64,000 nucleotides of DNA from Sediminicola sp040566555. GTDB lineage: Bacteria; Bacteroidota; Bacteroidia; Flavobacteriales; Flavobacteriaceae. The notes beneath the pieces are model-generated. The model was not told the origin of the DNA and did no database searches. It saw only the letters and a program-made list of their open reading frames with translations. Position numbers and translations under genes: made by a program. Shown piece by piece: positions 1 to 8,516 of the stretch (positions are counted from its first letter, which is position 1; every line of letters starts with the position of its first letter). The stretch spans positions 62,001 to 126,000 of the forward strand of contig NZ_JBEWYP010000005.1 in assembly GCF_040566555.1 (NCBI RefSeq), in the 5' to 3' direction.

Positions 1-263
1 ATCCAATCCCCATTAGGTGAAAAATCGGCGCGGTAATGTTTCCCGTCCTTTTTAAATTTGGATTCGTAGTTCCCATTGCTGTCCTTTTTCCAATCCGGAT
101 CGTTCTCCCCTGGATATTTGCTTTCAAAAGAGGCCTTTACCTCATCTGGAACTTGGCCCTGGGCTTTGGTTTGGCAGGCGGTCAACACCATTACCAGACC
201 GGCAATCATTACAAGTGATTTGCCCATGCCTTGGAAAACAGACCCCATAGTGCTCTTCTTCAT
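1..263 (-). CDS. PepSY-like secreted protein, C-terminus cut by window edge
   Basis: The reading frame runs off the left edge; about 87 residues are visible. The N-terminus (MKKSTMGSVFQGMGKSLV...) leads into a hydrophobic segment ending in LTAC, so it is probably a lipoprotein or exported protein. The mature part has the pattern VPDEVKASFESKYPG, then paired W/Y-containing beta strands and GKHYRADFSPNGDW, the layout of the PepSY-like (beta-lactamase-inhibitor-like) family common in Bacteroidota. Its ligand is unknown. The start at 263 lies just after the stop of the upstream lipoprotein gene, so the two are probably cotranscribed; in-frame ATGs at 248 and 227 are alternatives. Confidence 0.75.
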   Translation of the reverse strand, partial: MKKSTMGSVFQGMGKSLVMIAGLVMVLTACQTKAQGQVPDEVKASFESKYPGENDPDWKKDSNGNYESKFKKDGKHYRADFSPNGDW

Positions 264-264
264 T

Positions 265-477
265 TTAATTATCATCTGTTTGTCCATCTACCTCTTCTTT
301 TACATCTTTATAAGCTCCTTTCACCTCTTCCGCGGCACGATCAACACCATCCCCGGCCTCTTCACTTGCCCTTTCAATGGTATCCCTATCTTCCACTTCC
401 TTCTTTTCCTCCCTGCAACCACTAATTCCGAAAACTAGGGAGGCGACCATTACTAATCCAAATACTGTTTTTCTCAT
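265..477 (-). CDS. small acidic lipoprotein, function unknown
   Basis: A 70-residue protein. Residues 1-20 form a lipoprotein signal (MRKTVFGLVMVASL...) with lipobox SGC at Cys21. The mature part is short, highly charged (Glu/Asp/Lys) and probably helical, with repeats of the EEAGD/AAEEVKGAYKDVKEE type, resembling short stress-type or YtxH-like helical lipoproteins. No catalytic motif is visible. It lies between the PycTM protein gene (12 nt upstream) and the PepSY-like gene (one base apart), so it looks like the middle of a three-gene unit. The function is not known. Confidence 0.7.
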   Translation of the reverse strand: MRKTVFGLVMVASLVFGISGCREEKKEVEDRDTIERASEEAGDGVDRAAEEVKGAYKDVKEEVDGQTDDN

Positions 478-489
478 GATACTTAATTT

Positions 490-1737
490 TTAATTTACTG
501 TTTTATTCGCTTCCTCTTTTGGTAATTCAGTCAAGGGCTTAACCGCTTCCATTACTTTTTCGGACCCATAAAATTTTAATGCCACCCCAAAGGATATTAC
601 CGAGAGGATGATTCCTATCATAAAAATCGAATATGTCCAACGAAGAATCCTATACTTGCGACTAAGGACAGACCCCAAGTAATACAGGTCCATCGTCAAC
701 ATCTCATATATCGCATCCTTCGTCTCTACTGTTCTTTTTATAGCCTTAATAAAATTGTCGATGGGTATCTGCTCAAAATTTCCAAAAAAGAGCAGGTTGA
801 TCTTCTCATTCTCTAAATTGTCCACATCAATTTCCGATTTGGTAACATTGGGCCTAGTTGCCAGCACTGACAATACCATTGAGGCTATACTGAAGAGAAT
901 AAAGATGGATGTAGGTATCAAAAGATAGGTATTGGAAGGGTCGTCCAAAATTGGCACTAAATTGGCCAGTAAAAGAGAGATGATAATCGCATTGACCGAA
1001 AGCAATATGTTGGCTTTGGTATCCGCAATATCACTAAGCTTCATATGGTTTCTCAACGTAACACGATAGAGGGTCTGCACTCCACGTTGCGGACTCTGAT
1101 CCTTCATCTTCACTTTTATCTCCGCCTTCCTAAATTCCTTTTTGTCCTTCTTTTTGGCCTTGATCAAACTCTTTAGGTTATCATCCTTCCCTTTGCTCCA
1201 TTCATTTTTAGCATAAGAAGTGTAATAAGTATGTTTTCCAGATAATAGCTTAATATATTTTTTTCTCCATTTTCTAAGCGGAAATTCCTTTTGATTTAAT
1301 TGGGTTTGCTCTTTGCGATGTAATTCTATTTTTTCAGGCAGACCGTCAGTACTGTAGTAGTAAGAAACGGCATCATGCAGCAACTCCCCTTCTGGGGTTT
1401 GGGGTCCTTCTTTCGAATGCAATTCCATGATAAGCCCCTCCACACGATCAATACCTTCCTTAGGGTATTCATTTGATTCCAAAAATTTCCTGGCTATGGC
1501 CACACTGTCCGCTGCCACATCCTCCACTTTGCCCGAAAAACCAGTATAGAGAAACCATGCTGCCAAAAGAACAACCTCTTTGTCCGCTTCATTTAATTCC
1601 TCTTCCTTTGATAACTCTTCCACTGCACCCACAACTTCCCGGGTCCTTTCTGGATTATGAAACACACACTCATTACCCAACTTGACCTGAAGTATATCCA
1701 GCACAAAATCTTCAGCCTGTTTTATTAGTTTTCCCAT
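490..1737 (-). CDS. PycTM (DUF5706) membrane protein with degenerate HD domain
   Basis: The 415-residue protein has two parts. Residues 1-150 align by eye with the HD phosphohydrolase domain of the family usually named Pycsar system effector family protein. The metal ligands are mostly gone: FHNPER keeps only the first His (H27), the HD dyad is LY (63-64, AAWFLYTGF), the next expected His is missing, and the late Asp motif reads HDAVSYYY. Residues 170-215 are lysine-rich. Residues 220-395 are the PycTM part: RVTLRNHMKLSDIADTKAN, two close membrane helices (about 246-262 and 271-293) and a last one near 365-385. In Pycsar defence, PycTM proteins respond to cyclic UMP or CMP and damage the membrane. 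No cyclase gene is adjacent, so a housekeeping role is as likely. Confidence 0.8.
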   Translation of the reverse strand: MGKLIKQAEDFVLDILQVKLGNECVFHNPERTREVVGAVEELSKEEELNEADKEVVLLAAWFLYTGFSGKVEDVAADSVAIARKFLESNEYPKEGIDRVEGLIMELHSKEGPQTPEGELLHDAVSYYYSTDGLPEKIELHRKEQTQLNQKEFPLRKWRKKYIKLLSGKHTYYTSYAKNEWSKGKDDNLKSLIKAKKKDKKEFRKAEIKVKMKDQSPQRGVQTLYRVTLRNHMKLSDIADTKANILLSVNAIIISLLLANLVPILDDPSNTYLLIPTSIFILFSIASMVLSVLATRPNVTKSEIDVDNLENEKINLLFFGNFEQIPIDNFIKAIKRTVETKDAIYEMLTMDLYYLGSVLSRKYRILRWTYSIFMIGIILSVISFGVALKFYGSEKVMEAVKPLTELPKEEANKTVN

Positions 1738-2412
1738 TAGTTTACCTACAATTAAGTCTCCATGTTAAAGCACCTCCAAAAGCTCTTCCCGGTCTAATCT
1801 GACCACTTCTGATTTTACTTGATATAAAGGTATTCTGCCGGTCGTCAACAAGAAGACCTTATTGCTAAAAATAATAACGCAATCCAACTGAAGGCGTAAG
1901 CCCCTTGGCACACTGCGCCAACACTGGGGTAAATCAATTGAGTTAATTTAAACTAGAAAAACGCACATCCCATCTTAAGAAGCCAATTACCTTAGCCACA
2001 TATTACAACCCAAATAAACAAACACATGAAAGTCATCTCTTGGAAATTTATAGCAGCATTATTTTTTGCATGGATCATTATATTCTTTCTTTTCCCACAG
2101 GTTGGGGAAATCATCCATATGCTACCCCTGATTTCAGGTTACCTCACCATCAACAAACTGATCACGGGATCTGAGATCTAATAAGGTTTCATATTAATTG
2201 CCGATAACCCAATTTGAAAGCTCGGAAGATTTTTAATTCTTCTTTTACCCGGCAAACCACTTTTCTACATCAAATGTGTTCTGGCGTATCCAATCTCGGG
2301 ATATTCCCCTTCCCACCTATAAGTATAATTCCAATTTTCGCTGTATGATCCAAGCGGACAATTGTGCAGTTCTTATTAAGAATTTCTTAGTTCCCACAGA
2401 ATTAAATAATTA
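1738..2412. other. mostly non-coding stretch around a 51-codon ORF
   Basis: Between the PycTM gene and the terminator of tRNA-Gln, the only supported item is the small ORF at 2026-2181. The flanks (1738-2025 and 2182-2412) are AT-rich, and I saw no coding potential, RNA gene or strong repeat in them. Confidence 0.5.
2026..2181 (+). CDS. small putative membrane protein (51 aa)
   Basis: This is an uninterrupted 51-codon frame from ATG to TAA. The product starts MKVISWKFIAALFFAWIIIF, one strong hydrophobic helix of about 22 residues after a basic start, followed by a short amphipathic tail (VGEIIHMLPLISGYLTINK) that could be a second membrane contact. It stands alone between the PycTM gene and tRNA-Gln, with no clear promoter. 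The composition fits a real small membrane protein, but AT-rich spacer can produce such frames by chance. The function is unknown. Confidence 0.4.
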   Translation: MKVISWKFIAALFFAWIIIFFLFPQVGEIIHMLPLISGYLTINKLITGSEI

Positions 2413-2413
2413 G

Positions 2414-2447
2414 CAAAAAAAAATCCCGATACTTTTCAGTATCGGGA
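2414..2447 (-). terminator. Rho-independent terminator of tRNA-Gln
   Basis: A 9-10 bp perfect stem (CCCGATACT / AGTATCGGG, 2425-2433 with 2438-2446) with a 4-nt loop is followed on the minus strand by a run of nine T. It lies 16 nt past the 3' end of the tRNA. Confidence 0.85.
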
Positions 2448-2462
2448 CTTCCATTTTGGATG

Positions 2463-2534
2463 TTGGCCTACTAGGACTCGAACCTAGAACGACTGGACCA
2501 AAACCAGCTGTGTTGCCAATTACACCATAGGCCA
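2463..2534 (-). tRNA. tRNA-Gln (anticodon UUG)
   Basis: The cloverleaf is readable on the minus strand: acceptor TGGCCTA/TAGGCCA, anticodon arm CTGG-loop-CCAG with TTG in the loop, and T arm GGTTCGAGTCC. The discriminator base is A, and the CCA end is not encoded (the genome reads ACAT), as is usual in this group. It decodes CAA/CAG glutamine codons. Confidence 0.93.
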
Positions 2535-2686
2535 GCATTGCTTAAGAGCGTGCAAATTTAAAACAAAGTTTAATATGCGCAAATATTTTGGGCAACAATA
2601 TTAAAAAAATGAAAAAAAACCCTGTTAAAGGTTTGCGAAAAATTTCATCGCATATCTATTTTAATTAGTAAATTCGCCCCAACTGG

Positions 2687-2694
2687 TAAATTTG
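2687..2694 (+). promoter_or_regulatory. TAnnTTTG -7 element before the GT117 gene
   Basis: TAAATTTG matches the Bacteroidota sigma-70 -7 consensus TAnnTTTG but ends only 6 nt before the ATG at 2701, so this promoter would give an almost leaderless transcript. A weaker match (TAAATTCG, 2668-2675) upstream is the alternative. Confidence 0.4.
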
Positions 2695-2700
2695 GCATAC

Positions 2701-5700
2701 ATGTTTTCGAAAGATTTTGAGAAATGGGACACCATCCTTGGATGGGTCGTTTTTTTTATAGCCCTAATCACATATGGTATAACCGTTGAGCCCACGGGCA
2801 GTTATTGGGATGCTGGTGAATATATTGCCACCTCGGCAAAACTTCAAGTAGGTCACCCTCCGGGAGCACCGCTACTCCAAATGTTGGGGGCTTTTATCTC
2901 CATGTTCGCCCTGGAGCCGGGACAGGTTGCCAAAATGGTCAATTACCTTTCGGGAATTTCCAGCGCCTTTACCATTTTATTTCTATTCTGGACCACGACC
3001 AACCTCGTAAAAAAATTGATAGGCAAAGATGAACCAATTACAAACAGTAAGGCAATCGCCATATTGGGAAGTGGTTTAATCGGCGCCTTGGCGTTCACTT
3101 ATTCTGATAGTTTTTGGTTCAACGCTGTCGAAACAGAGGTTTACGCCATGGCAAGTTTAATCATGTCCCTACTACTTTGGTTGGGATTGAGATGGACAGA
3201 TGACCTGGACGATCCAAGAGGCAACAGATGGCTGATCCTTATGTCCTTTGTGGTGGGTCTAACTTTTGGAATACAGTTTATGGGCTTTTTGACCATTCCT
3301 TCCATTGGCCTATTGTACTACTTTAAAAAATACAAGACCACTACCGTTAAAAATTTCCTGTTGGCCAATATTTTGGTCGTGGCACTTTTGATGCTGGTCT
3401 ATAAATTTTCCCTGACCTATGTCTTGGTTGCATTTGGCTGGAGTGAGATATTCTTTGTCAATACCATTGGACTTCCCTTTAATTCAGGGACCATCATCAT
3501 GGGACTTATTTTCATAAGTGTCTTTTATTTTGGCTTGAGCTATACCCGAAAAAACGATTTTAGGAAAGCAAACACCCTTGTTCTATGTGCCATGTTCCTT
3601 TTCCTAGGGTTTTCTTCATGGCTGATGCTCCCCATTAGGGCCAATGCCAATACGGTCATCAATGAAAACAACCCTTCGGATGCACGTTCCTTATTGGCCT
3701 ATTACAACAGAGAACAATACCCAGGGGTAGATAGTCCTATTTACGGTACTTACTATTCCAATTTGTTTGCTACCTCAGGCACAGAGGTGGATGATAAGCC
3801 TAAATACGAAAAAGATGAAAAGCTGGGCAAATATGTTATTGTCAACCATTACAAGGAATCTGTACCAGGTCCCAATAAAGACCATGTAGGGCTACTTCCA
3901 AGGATGTGGAGTGAACAAAATGCGGAGAATTATATGAAGTATTTTGGACCTTTGGATTTCAAGATAAAACCAGAATACAGGTCCAACGGAGAACTCCGTG
4001 ATGCCGTAAACCAATTTAGGAACGGACTCACCACCGGTGAGATCCAAGAAGAACAATACATACGCTTCCTAAAGGAATTTAGTGAATACATAGAAGTTAT
4101 ACCGCCGACTGTTTGGGAGAACGTCAAATATATGATCGACTTCCAATTCGGATATATGTATTGGCGTTATTTTATGTGGAACTTCACAGGTAAACAAGAT
4201 GACATTCAAGGCAGGTACGACAATCATGGCAACTGGCTGAGCGGTATTAATTTTATCGATAATCTTTTTAGGGGGAGCCAGGATAATCTACCCAGTGATG
4301 TCCTGAACAACAAAGGTAGGAACACCTATTTCTTCTTGCCACTACTCTTGGGGATCATTGGCCTTATTTTCCAAATAACTAAAAACCCAAAACAATTCTG
4401 GGTTTTACTGGTATTTTTCCTATTTACAGGGCTCGCCATTCAATTTTACACGAACCCCTCTATTTTTCAACCAAGGGAAAGGGATTATTCATTGGTAGGC
4501 TCATTTTACGTATTTGCCATATGGATCGGAATTGGGGTGTATGGATTGTTTGATGAATTTAAAAAATTGATCGCCCCAAAAATATTGGCGCCTGCATTGA
4601 CAATCATATGCCTTTTGGCCGTTCCAGGGGTGATGGCTTACCAAAATTGGGACGACCATGACAGATCCAATAGGTTTACAGCAGAATCAACGGCAAAGGC
4701 ATATCTGGAATCAACCCAAAAGAACGCTGGGTCCATGTTGTTTACCATTGGGGACAACGATACCTTCCCATTGTGGTATGTACAAGAAATAGAAGGTTAC
4801 AGAACGGATGTCCGTGTTATCAATACAAGTCTTTTTGCTACAGATTGGTATATCGACCAGATGAAAAGACAAGCCTATGAAAGCGCCCCAATTCCTTCAC
4901 AACTCACCCATGACGATTATAAATACGGTTCAAGGGACGCCATTTACTACCAAGGGGTGACGGAAAGTCGTTGGAATATTAAAGACTTCATGAATTGGGT
5001 GGGAAGTAACAAACCACAGACTAAGTTTAAACATATTTTACAAAAACAAGGTGCGGACCTCAGCGATTATTCCGAAAGCAACCAGGACATAGTTTACTAC
5101 CCTACCAATAAGATCAGGATTCCCGTGAACAAAAAGAATGTCTTGGAAAGTGGCTTGGTAAAACCAAAAGATTCTGCCCTTATCGTTGATTATATAGATA
5201 TAGACCTTCCTAAAGGGGCACTGCCCAAAAATAGGATCATGATGTTGGATGTGATCGCCAACAACGATTGGAAACGTCCCATCTACTTTTCTGGAGGTAG
5301 TTTTGATGACGGGGAGTACATTTGGATGAAGGACTACCTGCAATTGGACGGTCTTGTCTATAAACTTATACCAATCAAGACAGAGCGATTAAGTCCGTAC
5401 GAAATGGGACGCATCGATTCTGACCTGATGTACGATATTGTAAAAAAATGGGAATGGGGCAATGCGGGAAGCCCAGATATCTACCACGACCCACAGACTA
5501 GGTCCCAAGGTCTTTCCTTTAGGGGTAATTTAGCTCGACTAACAGAAACGCTCATTGCGGAAAGGAAGATTGACAAGGCCAAGGAGATCATCAATATAGC
5601 CATGGAAAATATGCCGCTGGACTATTTTGGATACTACGCCTTTGTTGAACCGTTCTTGGACGGGTATTACAAAGTTGGGGAAACCCAAAAGGCCAGGGAC

Positions 5701-6036
5701 CTGTTCCAAAGATTGAAGAAGAAATATCAGGAGCGATTGGAATATTATGAGAATATCCCATTGAATCAGCAATATGAAAACATCAATGATATCATAGCCG
5801 ATATGGAGGGGTACCGAAGGAATATTGATATTCTAATTGGCAACAGGGATAAGGACCTTGCGGAAAAGGAAACCCTGATCTTTAATGAATACATAGATAA
5901 GTTCAGCCACTTTTACAAGGACGATATGTTGGAAGACGACCTCCCTATGGAAGAAGAGCTGGAAATGATGGACAGTATGGAAATTGATGGTGGCACGATG
6001 CCAATGGACACGGTCCCTTCAGTCATTGAAGAATAG
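2701..6036 (+). CDS. GT117-family membrane glycosyltransferase (DUF2723, protein O-mannosyltransferase-like)
   Basis: A 1111-residue integral membrane protein. It opens with a membrane helix, then the DUF2723 signature (ITYGITVEPTGSYWDAGEYI, then QVGHPPGAPL), with acidic residues in the first extracytoplasmic loop as in GT-C glycosyltransferases. About ten more helices reach residue 640, followed by a large soluble part with a GDNDTFPLWY motif and a C-terminal helical region of TPR-like character (TETLIAERKIDKAKEIINIA). The tail is acidic. In Bacteroidota, GT117 enzymes are predicted to add sugars to exported proteins or lipids; the donor is unknown here. I use ATG 2701; the frame also has a TTG at 2692, but that overlaps the -7 element. 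Confidence 0.88.
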   Translation: MFSKDFEKWDTILGWVVFFIALITYGITVEPTGSYWDAGEYIATSAKLQVGHPPGAPLLQMLGAFISMFALEPGQVAKMVNYLSGISSAFTILFLFWTTTNLVKKLIGKDEPITNSKAIAILGSGLIGALAFTYSDSFWFNAVETEVYAMASLIMSLLLWLGLRWTDDLDDPRGNRWLILMSFVVGLTFGIQFMGFLTIPSIGLLYYFKKYKTTTVKNFLLANILVVALLMLVYKFSLTYVLVAFGWSEIFFVNTIGLPFNSGTIIMGLIFISVFYFGLSYTRKNDFRKANTLVLCAMFLFLGFSSWLMLPIRANANTVINENNPSDARSLLAYYNREQYPGVDSPIYGTYYSNLFATSGTEVDDKPKYEKDEKLGKYVIVNHYKESVPGPNKDHVGLLPRMWSEQNAENYMKYFGPLDFKIKPEYRSNGELRDAVNQFRNGLTTGEIQEEQYIRFLKEFSEYIEVIPPTVWENVKYMIDFQFGYMYWRYFMWNFTGKQDDIQGRYDNHGNWLSGINFIDNLFRGSQDNLPSDVLNNKGRNTYFFLPLLLGIIGLIFQITKNPKQFWVLLVFFLFTGLAIQFYTNPSIFQPRERDYSLVGSFYVFAIWIGIGVYGLFDEFKKLIAPKILAPALTIICLLAVPGVMAYQNWDDHDRSNRFTAESTAKAYLESTQKNAGSMLFTIGDNDTFPLWYVQEIEGYRTDVRVINTSLFATDWYIDQMKRQAYESAPIPSQLTHDDYKYGSRDAIYYQGVTESRWNIKDFMNWVGSNKPQTKFKHILQKQGADLSDYSESNQDIVYYPTNKIRIPVNKKNVLESGLVKPKDSALIVDYIDIDLPKGALPKNRIMMLDVIANNDWKRPIYFSGGSFDDGEYIWMKDYLQLDGLVYKLIPIKTERLSPYEMGRIDSDLMYDIVKKWEWGNAGSPDIYHDPQTRSQGLSFRGNLARLTETLIAERKIDKAKEIINIAMENMPLDYFGYYAFVEPFLDGYYKVGETQKARDLFQRLKKKYQERLEYYENIPLNQQYENINDIIADMEGYRRNIDILIGNRDKDLAEKETLIFNEYIDKFSHFYKDDMLEDDLPMEEELEMMDSMEIDGGTMPMDTVPSVIEE

Positions 6037-6042
6037 AGCAAT

Positions 6043-6075
6043 AAAAAAGCGGGATGATGATCATCCCGCTTTTTT
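6043..6075. terminator. bidirectional terminator between convergent genes
   Basis: Stem GCGGGATGA/TCATCCCGC (6049-6057 with 6061-6069), flanked by A6 and T6, so it can end both the GT117 gene and the thioredoxin-like gene. Confidence 0.9.
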
Positions 6076-6077
6076 GT

Positions 6078-6374
6078 TTAAATATATTCGTTTAAAATCC
6101 CAATCAAGGTATTGGCATCCTGTTCGCCACTTTGGCGCCAAACCATTTCACCTTTTTTATAGATCATAAGGGTTGGCAAGCCTTTCACCCTTAATGCCTG
6201 TGACAGCTCTTTGTTCTTTTCAACATCGATCTTAATCACCTTTCCTTTATCGCCCAAGGCTGCTGCAACATCCCTCAATACGGGATGCATGGCCGTGGAT
6301 TGTTCATTCCACTCTGCATAAAAATCTAACAGAACAGGTACGTCTAAATCAATTAGTTCACCAAACTTGGACAT
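6078..6374 (-). CDS. thioredoxin-fold protein lacking the redox cysteines
   Basis: The 98-residue length and strand order fit a thioredoxin: VPVLLDFYAEW, then the active-site position, VIKIDVEKNKEL, the cis-Pro loop VKGLPTLMIYKKGEMVWRQSG, and a last helix. The expected WCGPC reads WNEQS (residues 22-26), and no cysteine is present anywhere in the protein. It therefore cannot do disulfide exchange and more likely acts as a binding or chaperone module. The cis-proline loop that contacts partners is intact, which argues against simple decay. It stands alone between two convergent units and shares a terminator with the GT117 gene. Confidence 0.85.
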   Translation of the reverse strand: MSKFGELIDLDVPVLLDFYAEWNEQSTAMHPVLRDVAAALGDKGKVIKIDVEKNKELSQALRVKGLPTLMIYKKGEMVWRQSGEQDANTLIGILNEYI

Positions 6375-6465
6375 ATAGAAACATTTCGGTTATCAATCAA
6401 AAGTAAGAAAAAATGTTAAAATACTAACGATAGCTGTGTTTTTGTAGAATTTTAGTGCGTTAAAA

Positions 6466-7695
6466 CTACACCATTGGTTTCTTTTTCAAAGTAATTACCG
6501 TTATCTCAGGCCAAATGCCCACCCTTCCAGGATAGCCTAAAAAGCCAAAACCACGGTTCACATTTATATATTGTCCCAATTCCTCATAGACCCCTGCCCA
6601 ATATTTATACCTCCATTTTACCGGACTCCACTTCACCCATCCTGGAATCTCTATCCCAAACTGCATCCCATGCGTATGTCCGCTCAACGTTAAGTGATAA
6701 TGATAATCATCATGGATCACCTTGTCCTCCCAATGGGATGGATCATGACTCATTAAAATTTTGAAATCGTCCTTAGCTATATTGGATTTGGCCATATTAA
6801 GGTCTCCAGCTTTTTTGAAGCCCCCTCTTCCCCAGTTCTCAACACCTATCAAGGCAATTTTGGCACCGTCCTTTTCCAGATACCTGCTTTCATTCAATAA
6901 AAGGTCAAACCCAATGTTCCTTTGAAGGATTTTTAAATCCTCGAGATTCTTCATTTTCTCTTCTGGGGTAGCCCAATCTATATAATCCCCATAATCATGG
7001 TTCCCCAAAACGGAAAACTTTCCATCTTTCGCCTCCAGGGTAGAAAACAATTCTGTCCATGGATGCATCTCGTCAGCTTTGTTGTTTACCATATCCCCTG
7101 TAAACAAGAGCACATCACTTTTCTGACGATTTATAAGATCAATGGCATACTCAATCTTCTTCCGATCATCGAAACTGCCACTGTGCACATCTGAAATCTG
7201 GGTGATCTGGTAATTGTGAAAGGCTTCCGGTAGATCATCAAACTCCAAATTGTACTTAAGCACCTTAAAATTGTATTTTCCCTTGTACATCCCATACAAT
7301 AGGGCACTAAAGGGAACAGCTGCAATCCCCATGGCCAGGATACTTAAAAAACGTCTTCTTTCCGGGAAAGTAAATTCTTTTGCCGTACCGAACAATTTCT
7401 GGTATCCCCCACTCATCATTCGAAAGATATCTTCTGAAAACAGAAAAAGGATCGTGATCAACTTAAAGGTCAGCATTGTCAACAAGAGTCCAAATGCATA
7501 ACTTTTGGGCCTATTTAAGACCCTACCTGTATCATCCCCAACGGTAAACTGATATACAAAATTCCCCAAGACCAAAAGTGACAACAGAATAAAGGCATAA
7601 TACACCCAGGGATATCTGGAAACCGTTTTTAAGGCTTGAAGGGTATACAAACCCAAGGCAAGATAGATGGCAATAAATATGATCCAACGAAGCAT
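6466..7695 (-). CDS. membrane-anchored metallophosphoesterase (YkuE-like)
   Basis: A 409-residue protein. Residues 1-145 hold about four membrane helices, with the catalytic domain from about 165 facing one side of the membrane. The calcineurin-type metal motifs are all present in order: ISDVHSGSFDD, LLFTGDMVNN, SVLGNHDYGDY, LMSHDPSHW and LSGHTHGMQFG. This is the YkuE/UDP-2,3-diacylglucosamine-type branch of dimetal phosphoesterases with an N-terminal membrane region, common in Bacteroidota. The substrate is unknown; a phospholipid or cell-wall precursor phosphate is a reasonable guess. It is a monocistronic gene with a 56-nt gap to the cutC frame upstream. Confidence 0.88.
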   Translation of the reverse strand: MLRWIIFIAIYLALGLYTLQALKTVSRYPWVYYAFILLSLLVLGNFVYQFTVGDDTGRVLNRPKSYAFGLLLTMLTFKLITILFLFSEDIFRMMSGGYQKLFGTAKEFTFPERRRFLSILAMGIAAVPFSALLYGMYKGKYNFKVLKYNLEFDDLPEAFHNYQITQISDVHSGSFDDRKKIEYAIDLINRQKSDVLLFTGDMVNNKADEMHPWTELFSTLEAKDGKFSVLGNHDYGDYIDWATPEEKMKNLEDLKILQRNIGFDLLLNESRYLEKDGAKIALIGVENWGRGGFKKAGDLNMAKSNIAKDDFKILMSHDPSHWEDKVIHDDYHYHLTLSGHTHGMQFGIEIPGWVKWSPVKWRYKYWAGVYEELGQYINVNRGFGFLGYPGRVGIWPEITVITLKKKPMV

Positions 7696-7751
7696 AGACT
7701 ACTTTTTTACAAAGATATTTTATAATTAGGACGACCTGCCTATTTTATATT

Positions 7752-8474
7752 TCATTTAACCAATCCCTTAATTGCTCTTATCATACTTTCATCCGTCAGG
7801 GCAACAGCTTCCTCCCTAAAAAAGGCTGGGCTGTTCATAGATATACGGGGAAGGGCATCCAGGGTTTTATAAAATTTTGTTCCAGATAAATGTACCGCTT
7901 TAAATTCCCTTTTCTTAAACTCCAATACATTTTCTGGTTTAACACCTCCTCCAGGCATTATCGTACAGGCAGAAGCCTTTTCCTGCAATCTTTCCAATGA
8001 CTGCATCCCTTTTACGGCAGTAGTCTCTTGACCAGAAGTCAAAATATTGGCTACCCCCAGCCCTTCAAGTTGCTCCAAGGCTTCTATAGGATCCAACACC
8101 CAATCAAAGGCCCTGTGAAAAGTAAATTCCATTCCCTTGGCCACGTCTACCAATTCTTTGGTGCGTTTTACATCAATTTTAAAATCTTTATAAAGCACGC
8201 CAGAGACAACACCCTCAAACCCCATGTCCCTGCAAAAAAGAATATCATTTTTGATTGTTTCAAAATCGGATTTTGAATAGGTAAAATCCCCACTTCTGGG
8301 TCTGACCAGTACATGAACGGGGATGGAAATATGCTCTTTTACACTTTTCATCAGCCCTGGGGATGGGGTAATTCCACCAACTCCAAGTTCCACACAAAGC
8401 TCTATCCTATCTGCTCCTCCGTTTTGGGCGTTCAAGGCAGATTCCAAAGAATTGGCACATACTTCTATGATCAT
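7752..8474 (-). CDS. cutC: CutC family protein
   Basis: A TIM-barrel protein of 240 residues from the preferred start MIIEVCANSLESALNA. Family signatures are GGADRIELC near the N-terminus, VLVRPRSGDFTYS, FHRAFDW, ILTSGQETTA, IMPGGGVKPENV and a closing VHLSGTKF. CutC was named for copper tolerance in E. coli, but that role is disputed and the enzyme activity is unknown. The frame opens 11 codons earlier (8507), but the family begins at the internal Met at 8474, which also leaves room for the promoter of the divergent glycosylasparaginase gene. Confidence 0.92.
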   Translation of the reverse strand: MIIEVCANSLESALNAQNGGADRIELCVELGVGGITPSPGLMKSVKEHISIPVHVLVRPRSGDFTYSKSDFETIKNDILFCRDMGFEGVVSGVLYKDFKIDVKRTKELVDVAKGMEFTFHRAFDWVLDPIEALEQLEGLGVANILTSGQETTAVKGMQSLERLQEKASACTIMPGGGVKPENVLEFKKREFKAVHLSGTKFYKTLDALPRISMNSPAFFREEAVALTDESMIRAIKGLVK

Positions 8475-8516
8475 ATTCCCTATATTTAGGTCCTTAAAAA
8501 TAAGCAACCCAGACAG

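Noticed and set aside
490..1737. A complete Pycsar anti-phage system
   Set aside because: No uridylate or cytidylate cyclase gene lies near the PycTM protein; the neighbours are small lipoproteins and a tRNA.
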